Assembly (NCBI RefSeq): GCF_017726655.1
Contig: NZ_CP072309.1
Coordinates: 1,670,501-1,734,500, forward strand
Origin: Agrobacterium tumefaciens
GTDB taxonomy: Bacteria > Pseudomonadota > Alphaproteobacteria > Rhizobiales > Rhizobiaceae
DNA length: 64,000 nt
Reading direction: 5' to 3'
This document shows, in pieces, positions 26,734 to 34,836 of the stretch (position 1 is the stretch's first letter; each line of letters starts with the position of its first letter). The translations under genes and the position numbers were made by a program. Below the pieces are notes generated by a model. The model was not told where the DNA came from. It ran no database searches and worked only from the letters and a program-made list of their open reading frames with translations.

Positions 26734-27751
26734 CGCAAACTATCTTTCGCTCCAAAAAATCTCGCTCGCCTATGGCGGCAATGTCGCCGTCAAGGATCTC
26801 AATCTCGATATCCGCAAGGGCGAATTGCTCGCGCTTCTCGGACCTTCAGGCTGCGGCAAGACCACGACGATGCGTGCCATTGCCGGGCTGATGCCTGTGG
26901 CGAGTGGGCGCATCGATCTCGATGGCGCGGATATTACCCGCGTCGCGGCCAACAAACGCGCCGTCGGGCTGGTGTTCCAGTCCTACGCGCTCTTCCCGCA
27001 TCTGACTGTCTATGAAAACGTCGCCTTCGGCCTCAAACTCAAGGGCATGAGCGGCAAGGCGCTGGAGGAAAAGGTCGCCTCTGGCCTGAAATCCGTAGGA
27101 CTTTCCAATTTCGCCTCCCGCAAGCCGGCGGAACTGTCAGGCGGCCAGCAGCAGCGCGTGGCGCTGGCGCGCTCCATGGTCATGGAGCCGAAAGTGTTGC
27201 TTCTCGATGAGCCGCTCTCCAATCTCGATGCCCGCCTGCGCCTTGAAATGCGGACCGAACTGCAGCGCGTGCAGAAGGAGACGGGTGTGACGATGATTTT
27301 CGTCACCCATGACCAGATCGAGGCGCTCGCGCTTGCCGACCGCATTGTCGTCATGAAGGGCGGCAAGATTGAGCAGATCGGCACGCCCGAAGAGATTTAT
27401 AACGCGCCGGTTTCCTCTTTCGTGGCTGACTTTGTCGGCTTTGAAAACATCTTCGCGCTGGAAGGCGGCGCTTTGAAAACCGCCACAGGCACAACACAGC
27501 TTCCCGGACCAGTCCGTTCAGCATCTGGACTGGCTTGGCGGCCGCGCATGGTTACCCTCGGTTCAGGTCCTTTCCAGGGAACCGTGCGCGGTACATCCTT
27601 TGCCGGAAACAGCCGCGAATATCTGCTCGATACGCCGCTTGGCTCCATCAAGGCGGAAACCGATGCGGCGCTTGGCGCTCACGCCATTGGTGATACGCTT
27701 GCTTTCGACCTGCCGGTCGAGAAAGCGGCGGCCCTAAAGGTGTTCAACTGA
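26726..27751 (+). CDS. ABC transporter ATP-binding protein (PotA type)
   Basis: The 341-residue protein has Walker A GPSGCGKTT, signature LSGGQQQRVALARSM, Walker B VLLLDEPLSNLDARLRLEM and the switch His in FVTHDQIEALALADR. A C-terminal TOBE-like domain of about 100 residues follows. The ATG at 26726 overlaps the permease stop and begins directly at the ABC domain; a longer in-frame reading would run through the permease gene. Two bases separate its stop from the nucleoside hydrolase ATG, strong evidence that transport and hydrolysis belong to one pathway. Confidence 0.93.
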   Translation: MSDANYLSLQKISLAYGGNVAVKDLNLDIRKGELLALLGPSGCGKTTTMRAIAGLMPVASGRIDLDGADITRVAANKRAVGLVFQSYALFPHLTVYENVAFGLKLKGMSGKALEEKVASGLKSVGLSNFASRKPAELSGGQQQRVALARSMVMEPKVLLLDEPLSNLDARLRLEMRTELQRVQKETGVTMIFVTHDQIEALALADRIVVMKGGKIEQIGTPEEIYNAPVSSFVADFVGFENIFALEGGALKTATGTTQLPGPVRSASGLAWRPRMVTLGSGPFQGTVRGTSFAGNSREYLLDTPLGSIKAETDAALGAHAIGDTLAFDLPVEKAAALKVFN

Positions 27752-27753
27752 CC

Positions 27754-28674
27754 ATGGGTGTGTGGATCGATACCGATATGGGCTTCGACGATATCGCCGC
27801 CATCATGGTGGTGCAGTCGGCAGGCCTTGCCATTGACGGAATCTCGCTGGTCTTCGGCAATGCGACGCTGGAGGCGGTCTGCCGCAACGCCGCCGGTGCC
27901 GCAGCAAGCTTCGGCTGGTCCATGCCAATCCATCAGGGCCGCGCCATGCCTGTGCTCGGCGCGCTCGAAACCGCGCAGTCGATCCTCGGGGATAGCGGCA
28001 TTCCGACCGTCGGCCAAAGCCTGCCGGATGCGCCGGCTCTGCCGAAAAGCGATGCCTTTGCCGCACTTTGCAATTGGCTGGAAGAAGAGGGCGAAAAGCG
28101 CATTCTCGCGCTCGGCCCGCTCACCAATATCGCCGCCCTGTGTCTCGCGCGACCCGATCTTGCTGCCAGAATTTCCGACCTGACCTGGATGGGTGGCGGG
28201 CTCACCAGCGGTAACCACACGGCATCGGCCGAATTCAACGCCTTTGCCGATCCCGAGGCGCTGGCGATCGTGCTTTCCCACGGCCTGCCGCTGCGCATGG
28301 TCGATCTCGATGCCTGCCGCAAGGTCACGGCCTCGCCCGCCGATGTGCTGCCGATCCGCGCTGCCGGCGGCAGGAATGCCGGGCTGATTGCCGATCTGTT
28401 GGAAGGTTTCATCGGCATTGCCACCAGCCGCGGCAGAGATGCCATGGCGCTTTACGATCCCGTCGCCGCAGTCGGCTTCACCTCCGATCATCTTGGCTGG
28501 CAGCAGGCGCGCATCGATGTCGAGCTCCATGCCTCGCTGACGCGGGGAAGGACCGTGGTCGAGGCACGTGCGGAGAAGGTGACAGGCTTTAACGCCCAGT
28601 TTGCCGTGACCGTTGATGCTGTAGCCGCGAAGGTGGCCATACTGGAGGCACTGCGCCGGGAGGCCGCCCGATGA
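27754..28674 (+). CDS. Nucleoside hydrolase (IunH family)
   Basis: The 306-residue protein is an inosine-uridine-preferring nucleoside hydrolase by fold. The N-terminal calcium site reads DTDMGFDD (6-13), with Met where most members have Pro. LGPLTNIAA (119-127) and AEFNAFADPEA (159-169) are intact. Near the C-terminus, ALYDPVAAV puts Tyr234 where many members have the leaving-group-activating His; Asp235 is kept. It should split ribonucleosides into base and ribose in the cytoplasm. The Tyr suggests altered base preference. It overlaps the adenine deaminase gene by four bases. Confidence 0.9.
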   Translation: MGVWIDTDMGFDDIAAIMVVQSAGLAIDGISLVFGNATLEAVCRNAAGAAASFGWSMPIHQGRAMPVLGALETAQSILGDSGIPTVGQSLPDAPALPKSDAFAALCNWLEEEGEKRILALGPLTNIAALCLARPDLAARISDLTWMGGGLTSGNHTASAEFNAFADPEALAIVLSHGLPLRMVDLDACRKVTASPADVLPIRAAGGRNAGLIADLLEGFIGIATSRGRDAMALYDPVAAVGFTSDHLGWQQARIDVELHASLTRGRTVVEARAEKVTGFNAQFAVTVDAVAAKVAILEALRREAAR

Positions 28675-30464
28675 GCGCGAAAGTCCGCCTGGCGGAACCC
28701 GCCGATCTCAACAATGAGGCCCTGCGCACCCGTGCGGTTGCCGCCGCGCGTGGCGATCAGCCTTTTGACATTCTCATCACCGGCGGAACATTACTGGACG
28801 TGGTAACGGGCGAGCTTCGCCCCGCCGATATCGGCATTGTCGGTGCGTTGATCGCCAGCGTGCACGAACCGGTAAGCCGCAGGGATGCCGCGCAGTTGAT
28901 CGACGCGGGCGGGGGCTACGTGTCGCCGGGGCTGATCGACACGCATATGCATGTCGAAAGCTCGATGATCACGCCGGCAGCCTATGCGGCAGCGGTTGTC
29001 GCCCGCGGCGTCACCACCATCGTCTGGGACCCGCATGAATTCGGCAATGTGCATGGTGTCGATGGCGTACGCTGGGCGGCGAAATCAATCGAAAACCTGC
29101 CACTGCGCGCCATTCTGCTCGCCCCTTCCTGTGTGCCGTCGGCACCGGGGCTGGAGCGTGGCGGTGCGGATTTCGACGCCGCTACTCTCGCCGATCTCCT
29201 CTCGTGGCCGGAAATCGGCGGCGTCGCGGAAATCATGAACATGCGCGGCGTCATCGAACGCGATCCGCGCATGAGCGGCATCGTGCAGGCCGGACTTGCC
29301 TCTGGGAAACTGGTCTGCGGCCATGCACGCGGTCTTGGTGGCGCCGACCTCAATGCCTTCATGGCGGCGGGCGTCTCTTCCGATCATGAACTGGTCTCGG
29401 GCGAAGACCTCATGGCGAAGCTCAGGGCAGGGCTGACGATCGAGCTGCGCGGCTCGCACGATCACCTGCTGCCGGAATTTGTGGAGGCACTGAATAAGCT
29501 CGGCCACCTGCCACAGACGGTGACACTCTGCACCGACGATGTCTTCCCCGACGACCTGCTCAAGGGCGGCGGGCTGGATGATGTGGTGCGCCGTCTTGTA
29601 CGTTATGGCCTGAAGCCCGAATGGGCGCTGCGCGCCGCAACACTGAATGCCGCCCAAAGGCTCGGCCGCTCCGATCTAGGCCTCATCGCCGCCGGTCGCC
29701 GCGCCGATATCGTCGTTTTTGAGGATTTGAGCGGTTTCGCGGCGCGCCACGTCCTGGCCGGGGGAAAGGCTGTTGCGGAATACGGGCGCATGATCGTAGA
29801 CGCTCACGTCTGTGATACAACGGCGCTCGAAGGCTCGATGAAGCTGCCGTCGCGCTCGGCAGACGACTTCCGAGTTAAATCCGGAGGCGAAAAGGTCCGC
29901 CTCGCCACCATCGACCGCCCGCGCTTCACGCAATGGGGGAAGGTGGAGGCCGACGTGAAGGACGGTTTCGTCGTTCCGCCCGAGGGGGCGACGATGATTT
30001 CCGTCACCCACCGCCACGGCAAGGCCGAGCCCGTCACGAAAACCGGTTTCCTCACGGGCTGGGGACGCTGGAAGGGCGCCTTCGCCACCACCGTCTCGCA
30101 TGACAGCCACAACCTCACCGTTTTCGGTGGCAATGCAGACGACATGGCGCTGGCGGCCAATGCAGTGATCGAGACCGGCGGCGGCATGGCCGTCGCCTCC
30201 AAAGGCAAGGTCACTGCAGTTCTCCCGTTGCCGCTCTCCGGCCTCGTTTCCGATGCGCCCCTCGAAGAGGTGGCGCGGGGCTTTCAGGAGGTACGCGACG
30301 CTGTCGGCCAAGTGGTGGAATGGCAGCCACCCTATCTCGTCTTCAAAGCCTGCTTCGGCGCCACGCTCGCCTGCAATATCGGCCCCCACCAGACGGATAT
30401 GGGCATCGCCGATGTTCTAACGGGCAAGGTGATGGAAACCCCGGTGATCGAGGTTTTGGGATAA
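28671..30464 (+). CDS. ade: Adenine deaminase
   Basis: This 597-residue amidohydrolase-superfamily enzyme has the metal motif DTHMHVESSM (His92, His94, Glu96), DPHEFGN (119-125), the CGHARGL stretch, and the adenine deaminase C-terminal domain with GGGMAVASKGKV. It converts adenine to hypoxanthine and ammonia, using two metal ions. As last gene of the operon it follows the nucleoside hydrolase directly: imported adenosine would be split, then its base deaminated, feeding salvage or purine breakdown. Length and motifs match AdeC-type enzymes (about 570-600 residues). Confidence 0.94.
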   Translation: MSAKVRLAEPADLNNEALRTRAVAAARGDQPFDILITGGTLLDVVTGELRPADIGIVGALIASVHEPVSRRDAAQLIDAGGGYVSPGLIDTHMHVESSMITPAAYAAAVVARGVTTIVWDPHEFGNVHGVDGVRWAAKSIENLPLRAILLAPSCVPSAPGLERGGADFDAATLADLLSWPEIGGVAEIMNMRGVIERDPRMSGIVQAGLASGKLVCGHARGLGGADLNAFMAAGVSSDHELVSGEDLMAKLRAGLTIELRGSHDHLLPEFVEALNKLGHLPQTVTLCTDDVFPDDLLKGGGLDDVVRRLVRYGLKPEWALRAATLNAAQRLGRSDLGLIAAGRRADIVVFEDLSGFAARHVLAGGKAVAEYGRMIVDAHVCDTTALEGSMKLPSRSADDFRVKSGGEKVRLATIDRPRFTQWGKVEADVKDGFVVPPEGATMISVTHRHGKAEPVTKTGFLTGWGRWKGAFATTVSHDSHNLTVFGGNADDMALAANAVIETGGGMAVASKGKVTAVLPLPLSGLVSDAPLEEVARGFQEVRDAVGQVVEWQPPYLVFKACFGATLACNIGPHQTDMGIADVLTGKVMETPVIEVLG

Positions 30465-30475
30465 GGACGTCAGGA

Positions 30476-30509
30476 CCGGCTGCCGCGGTGTCCCTGTCGT
30501 GGCAGCCGG
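30476..30509. terminator. Hairpin between convergent adenine deaminase and DnaB-like genes
   Basis: CCGGCTGCC pairs perfectly with GGCAGCCGG across a 16-base loop, filling the 51-base gap between two convergent stops. No T-run follows on either strand. Confidence 0.55.
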
Positions 30510-30515
30510 AGCATA

Positions 30516-31220
30516 TCAGTTCACATTGTGAAGCTGCGTTTCGCCATTGTTGAGAAAGCAGGCTTTGGTGAAGAGGCCCAAATCCAGAAGGTTGGGGAGG
30601 CGGATATCGCGCATATCTGGAAGCCGTTTGACTTCAGGATCAAACGAGCGGTCAACCTGCGAGATGAATGCGAAAATGACGCCGGTCTTTTGTGCAAATT
30701 CCCCAAGGGCGGTTACCTGTTGCGACAGGTCCGGCTTGTGCCGCTGCTGGTCGAGTATTTGCAGGTAATCGATGACGGCGAAGGTGCCGGGTGTGGCCGG
30801 TGACAAATGGCGGATGATGTAATCCGCGCATATCTCGTCCGATGTCATGATCTCGGTTTCTCTCTGACCGGCCGCGTGTTTTTCGATACGCTTCCTTGCC
30901 TGTTTCTCCGTCATTTCGAGCGTGAAAAGAACAGACTGCCTCCCGTCGTCGGCTGCCGCGCGCAAAAGGTCAAACCCAAGCGCTGTCTTACCCTGGCCTG
31001 GCCGGCCGGCAAGCAGAAGCATGTCGCCATCCACGATGCGCGAGAACAGGTCTTCGGACAGGGAGCCCGCCGCAATGTGAGCGGAAAGGAGGCTCCACCG
31101 TGCAAATCCTTCCTCACGCGCAATCTGGTCCAGCGCTTCATGCAGGGGAATGGCATTGTTTCGGACCATAAGTTTGGCCCGTCGTTTCAACTGAAAAATC
31201 GGAGTAGAAAGTTTCACCAC
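30516..31220 (-). CDS. Stand-alone DnaB-like RecA-fold ATPase
   Basis: The 234-residue protein has a short N-terminal helical region (1-55, basic, EALDQIAREEGFARWSLL) and then a RecA/DnaB-type ATPase core. Walker A is GRPGQGKT (72-79), Walker B FAVIDYLQIL (Asp151), and SQVDRSFD (187-194) matches the DnaB motif after Walker B. It is half the size of replicative DnaB and lacks its N-terminal domain. No replication, phage or plasmid genes are nearby. The start is GTG-GTG, with AGAGGT upstream. Role unknown; rhizobial genomes carry similar proteins annotated as DNA helicase. Confidence 0.75.
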   Translation of the reverse strand: MVKLSTPIFQLKRRAKLMVRNNAIPLHEALDQIAREEGFARWSLLSAHIAAGSLSEDLFSRIVDGDMLLLAGRPGQGKTALGFDLLRAAADDGRQSVLFTLEMTEKQARKRIEKHAAGQRETEIMTSDEICADYIIRHLSPATPGTFAVIDYLQILDQQRHKPDLSQQVTALGEFAQKTGVIFAFISQVDRSFDPEVKRLPDMRDIRLPNLLDLGLFTKACFLNNGETQLHNVN

Positions 31221-31433
31221 AAGACCTCTATTGCGGGTCTGAAACGCAATCCCTCCTTATGCGAATGCCCGAACAGATGGTTCAATGATGAGATTGCCCC
31301 GCATGTCGAATGCTTCCCCGAAAGGAGGGGGGAGGCTTGGGTCGAGCCTGTGCGCGGAATTTACCGCGCCGGATGATTCGCCACAAGCGTCCGGGATGTT
31401 GCCGTTCGAAAAACGGCGGGCAGCAAGATGGGT

Positions 31434-32606
31434 CTATTCCCCCGCCAGTTCCTGCTCCACCAATGTCGCCCAAAATGCCACGCCGGGCACGATGGCCGCA
31501 TCGTTGAAGTCGTAGGAGGTGTTGTGGTGCAGCGCGCCGTCCACCGCCGGGCCGTTGCCGAGCCAGACATAGCAGCCGGGAGCTTGCCCCGCGAAAAAGG
31601 CGAAATCGTCGCCGGCGGTCGAGGGCGAGAAGGTGGTGCGGGCCTTGTTGCCGAAGACGGTTTTGGCGGCGCGCAGAGCCCGCTTCGTCGCGTCCGCCTC
31701 GTTGATGACGGGAGGAATGCGGCGGATGAATTCATAACTTGCTTCGATGCCGAACATCGCCGCGGTGCCCCTGGCGAGCCGGCCGATTTCCGCTTCCAGC
31801 TGGTTGCGCACATCAGCCGCATAGGCGCGCGCCGTGCCGCCGATTTCGACGAGATCGGGAATGACGTTGAGCGCCTTCGGATCGCCCGCCTGCACCGAAC
31901 AGGCGCTGACGACGGCCGGTTGCAGCGGATCGATGACGCGGCCGACGATGTTTTGCAGCGAGGCGAGGAACGTGCCCGCCGCCGTTACCGGATCGCGGCC
32001 GAGATGCGGTTTGGCGCCGTGGGTGCCGATGCCCTTGAAGGTGACGCGCCAACTATCGGAAGAGGCGAGCTGCGGGCCTTCCACCACGGCCATTTCGTCA
32101 ACGCCCAGCCCCGGCATGTTGTGCAGGCCATAGACAGCATCGCAGGGAAAAAGGTCGAACAGCCCATCCTCGACCATTTTTTTCGCGCCGCCCCGGCCTT
32201 CTTCGGCTGGCTGGAAAATGAAATGCACGGTGCCGGAAAAATCACGGGTCTTGGCGAGGTAACGTGCCGCACCAAGCAGCATGGCGGTGTGGCCATCATG
32301 GCCGCAGGCATGCATCTTGCCGGGAAATTTCGATTTATAGGGCCGCTCGGGCATCTCCGGCATGGCAAGCGCATCCATGTCGGCCCGCAGGCCGATGCTG
32401 CGCGTGCCGTTGCCCACCTGCAACGTGCCGACGACGCCGGTGCCGCCGAGACCGCGATGCACCTTCAGCCCGGCGCGCTCGAGAAGATCGGCGACGATGG
32501 CGCTCGTTCTCTCCTCTTCGAAACCCAATTCCGGATGGGCGTGCAGATCATGACGAAGCTCCGTCAGAAATGGCATGTCCTCGCCGATCCGGTCCAGCAG
32601 TCTCAT
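31434..32606 (-). CDS. M20-family amidohydrolase (hippurate hydrolase-like)
   Basis: The 390-residue peptidase/amidohydrolase has the metal ligands in MHACGHDGHT (Cys101, His103), the catalytic pair Glu135-Glu136 in FQPAEEGRGG, and the dimerisation domain with GIGTHGAKPHLGRDP. Members cleave N-acyl amino acids such as hippurate, or indole-amino-acid conjugates. The ATG at 32606 gives the usual family length; in-frame starts at 32645 and 32795 are possible, but that leader holds an inverted repeat (AAACCC/GGGTTT at 32633-32655). It is divergent from the phosphoribosyltransferase gene. A second, related enzyme is at 51476. Confidence 0.88.
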   Translation of the reverse strand: MRLLDRIGEDMPFLTELRHDLHAHPELGFEEERTSAIVADLLERAGLKVHRGLGGTGVVGTLQVGNGTRSIGLRADMDALAMPEMPERPYKSKFPGKMHACGHDGHTAMLLGAARYLAKTRDFSGTVHFIFQPAEEGRGGAKKMVEDGLFDLFPCDAVYGLHNMPGLGVDEMAVVEGPQLASSDSWRVTFKGIGTHGAKPHLGRDPVTAAGTFLASLQNIVGRVIDPLQPAVVSACSVQAGDPKALNVIPDLVEIGGTARAYAADVRNQLEAEIGRLARGTAAMFGIEASYEFIRRIPPVINEADATKRALRAAKTVFGNKARTTFSPSTAGDDFAFFAGQAPGCYVWLGNGPAVDGALHHNTSYDFNDAAIVPGVAFWATLVEQELAGE

Positions 32607-32817
32607 GGGAAGCTTGTCCTTGAATAGCGGAAAAACCCGCGTCATAGGTGGGTTTGTCCAAATGCCTGTTGCTATTTTCTCTTCTAAAGTAAAAAGCCAA
32701 TGAAATGAACCCGCAGCGTCTCTGTGGTTGTTAAAATGACAAATGTGCCGAACTGGATTGGCATGGCGGAAACAATGTCCGCCGTGCTGCGCCATCCCGA
32801 TCCTGAAAGGAGAACCG

Positions 32818-33525
32818 ATGCCGTCATCCGCATCGCCCGCCGCCCAGTCTCCCGCCGCGCCGCACGAGTTCTGGCAGGATATTCATCCACCCGGCACCTT
32901 TGCAACGGCAGGTCTGCATTCCGGCTTCTTTGCGGCGGAACTGGATGACAAGAGACAGATCTGCCTGCCCATTCGGCCGCTTGCGGATGGTGAGCATGCG
33001 CTCGCCTCGCTCATCGTCAATCAGGCCTCGTTTGAGGTGCTGGAGGCGCTGGCCGCCGATCTTGCCGCCAGGCTTGAGCCCTTCAGCCCGGATGTGGTGG
33101 TCGGCCTGCCGACGCTGGGCTTGACGCTCGCCGCCGCTGTTGCCCGCCATCTCGGTCACTCCCGTTATGTGCCGCTCGGTACTTCGCGCAAGTTCTGGTA
33201 TCTGGATGAGCTGTCGGTGCCGATGTCCTCCATCACCACAAGGCAGGAAAAGCGGCTTTATATCGATCCGCGGATGCTGCCTTTGATCGAGGGCCGGCGA
33301 GTGGCGCTGGTGGATGATGTCATCTCCAGCGGTAGTTCCATCATATCGGGTCTTTCGCTTCTGGCGGCCTCCGGCATTCGGCCCGCCGTCATCGGCGCGG
33401 CCATGCTGCAATCGGATCGCTGGCGGGAAAAAATCGCCGCCTTCGGGCCGGAGTGGCCGGAACGGGTGAGGGGTGTTTTCGCGACGCCGCTGCTGACAAA
33501 AGCGGAAGGCGGCTGGCGCGCTTGA
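32818..33525 (+). CDS. Phosphoribosyltransferase
   Basis: This 235-residue protein has the PRPP-binding loop VALVDDVISSGSS near residue 162 and a type I phosphoribosyltransferase fold (DVVVGLPTLGLTLAAAVARHL, RKFWY). The ATG has AAAGGAG seven bases upstream, better than any earlier in-frame start. Base specificity is not readable. Since a purine nucleoside scavenging operon ends 2.4 kb away, salvage of a released purine is one idea, but the gene stands beside peptide-degradation genes and apart from that operon. It may be the first gene of a dipeptidase-transport unit or independent. Confidence 0.82.
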   Translation: MPSSASPAAQSPAAPHEFWQDIHPPGTFATAGLHSGFFAAELDDKRQICLPIRPLADGEHALASLIVNQASFEVLEALAADLAARLEPFSPDVVVGLPTLGLTLAAAVARHLGHSRYVPLGTSRKFWYLDELSVPMSSITTRQEKRLYIDPRMLPLIEGRRVALVDDVISSGSSIISGLSLLAASGIRPAVIGAAMLQSDRWREKIAAFGPEWPERVRGVFATPLLTKAEGGWRA

Positions 33526-33730
33526 CGAAGCGCAGGTTCCGGTAAAAGGCAAGTGGTGATAATTTCACCGGTGCCTAATTTCCGTCTTGCGAAGCTCCGG
33601 GGGATCGTCCTAAGATCATCTTCGACAGACAATAGCGGTCGGCGAAAATTGCGCCGGTTTGCTTTCGCGCGGTCTCATCCCGGCGTCTGCCCGCTCCCTT
33701 TGTTCTTGCCGATTACTGGAATTTCTTCCC

Positions 33731-34786
33731 ATGCATGCAGTGTTTGACGGTCATAATGATGTGCTGCTTCGATTGTGGCGCAACAGCAAGGCCGGTGCCG
33801 ATCCCGTGGCCGAATTCAAGAACGGCACGCGCGAAGGCCATATTGATGCGCCCCGTGCGCGGGCAGGGGGCCTGGCCGGGGGCATCTGCGCAATCTATAT
33901 CCCGTCCGGCGATCTGATCCTGCAGGAACCCGACGCGCAAGGGCACTACGACACGCCGCTCGCTGCGCCGCTGGAGCGCCTGCCTTCCCTTGATATTGCC
34001 ATGGAAAAGGCGGCGATTGCGCTGCGGCTCGATCAGGCTAACGCGTGGCGACTCTGCCGTTCCACGGCCGACATCCGCAAGGCCTTTGCAGAGGATATCT
34101 TCGCCGCTGTGCTGCATATGGAAGGCTGCGAGGCGATCGGCGCCGATCTCGACGCGCTGGAAGTGTTTTATGCCGCCGGCCTGCGCTCGCTCGGCCCGGT
34201 GTGGAGCCGGCACAATATTTTCGGCCATGGCGTTCCTTTTTCCTATCCCATGTCGCCCGACACCGCGCCCGGTCTTACCGATGCCGGTTTTGCGTTGGTG
34301 AAGGAATGCAATCGCCTCGGCATTCTCATCGACCTCGCGCATATTACCGAAAAAGGCTTCTGGGATGTGGCAAAGACCACTAACAAGCCGCTGGTCGCCA
34401 GCCATTCCAATGCGCATGCGCTCACTCCGGTCGCCCGTAATCTCACCGACAAGCAGATGGATGCCATCAAGGAAAGCGGCGGTCTCGTCGGCCTGAACTA
34501 TGCCGTGACTATGCTGCGAGACGATGCGCGAGACATTGCCGATACGCCATTGTCCGATATGGTGCGCCATGTCGACTACATGGTGGAGCGCATGGGCATC
34601 GACTGCGTGGCGCTCGGATCGGATTTCGATGGCGCGACCGTACCGGTTGGAATTACCGATGCCAGCGGCAACCACAATCTGGTTGCGGCGCTGAAATCGG
34701 CAGGCTACGGTGATGGAGAACTTGCAAAAATATGCCGGGAAAACTGGCTGCGCGTTTTGTCTGAGGCCTGGCACGAAGCGGCCTGA
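33731..34786 (+). CDS. Membrane-dipeptidase-type peptidase (M19)
   Basis: The 351-residue protein matches renal dipeptidase family M19. Metal ligands are visible: His8 and Asp10 in DGHND, bridging Glu131 in LHMEGCEAIG, His in IDLAHITEKG and SHSNAHAL, and the catalytic-site Asp in LGSDFDGATVP. There is no signal peptide, so it is cytoplasmic, acting after uptake. M19 enzymes cleave dipeptides, often with a D-amino acid at the C-terminal position. It lies 50 bases ahead of a complete dipeptide importer, which fits uptake then cleavage. The ATG at 33731 starts right at the conserved domain. Confidence 0.92.
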   Translation: MHAVFDGHNDVLLRLWRNSKAGADPVAEFKNGTREGHIDAPRARAGGLAGGICAIYIPSGDLILQEPDAQGHYDTPLAAPLERLPSLDIAMEKAAIALRLDQANAWRLCRSTADIRKAFAEDIFAAVLHMEGCEAIGADLDALEVFYAAGLRSLGPVWSRHNIFGHGVPFSYPMSPDTAPGLTDAGFALVKECNRLGILIDLAHITEKGFWDVAKTTNKPLVASHSNAHALTPVARNLTDKQMDAIKESGGLVGLNYAVTMLRDDARDIADTPLSDMVRHVDYMVERMGIDCVALGSDFDGATVPVGITDASGNHNLVAALKSAGYGDGELAKICRENWLRVLSEAWHEAA

Positions 34787-34836
34787 TAAACAGTTTAAGC
34801 GAACCAAATCAATCTCATAACAAAAGGGGAGATCCT

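Noticed and set aside
31428..32627. A 399-codon open frame antisense to the M20 gene
   Set aside because: The minus-strand frame has complete M20 metal and catalytic motifs; the plus-strand frame has none.
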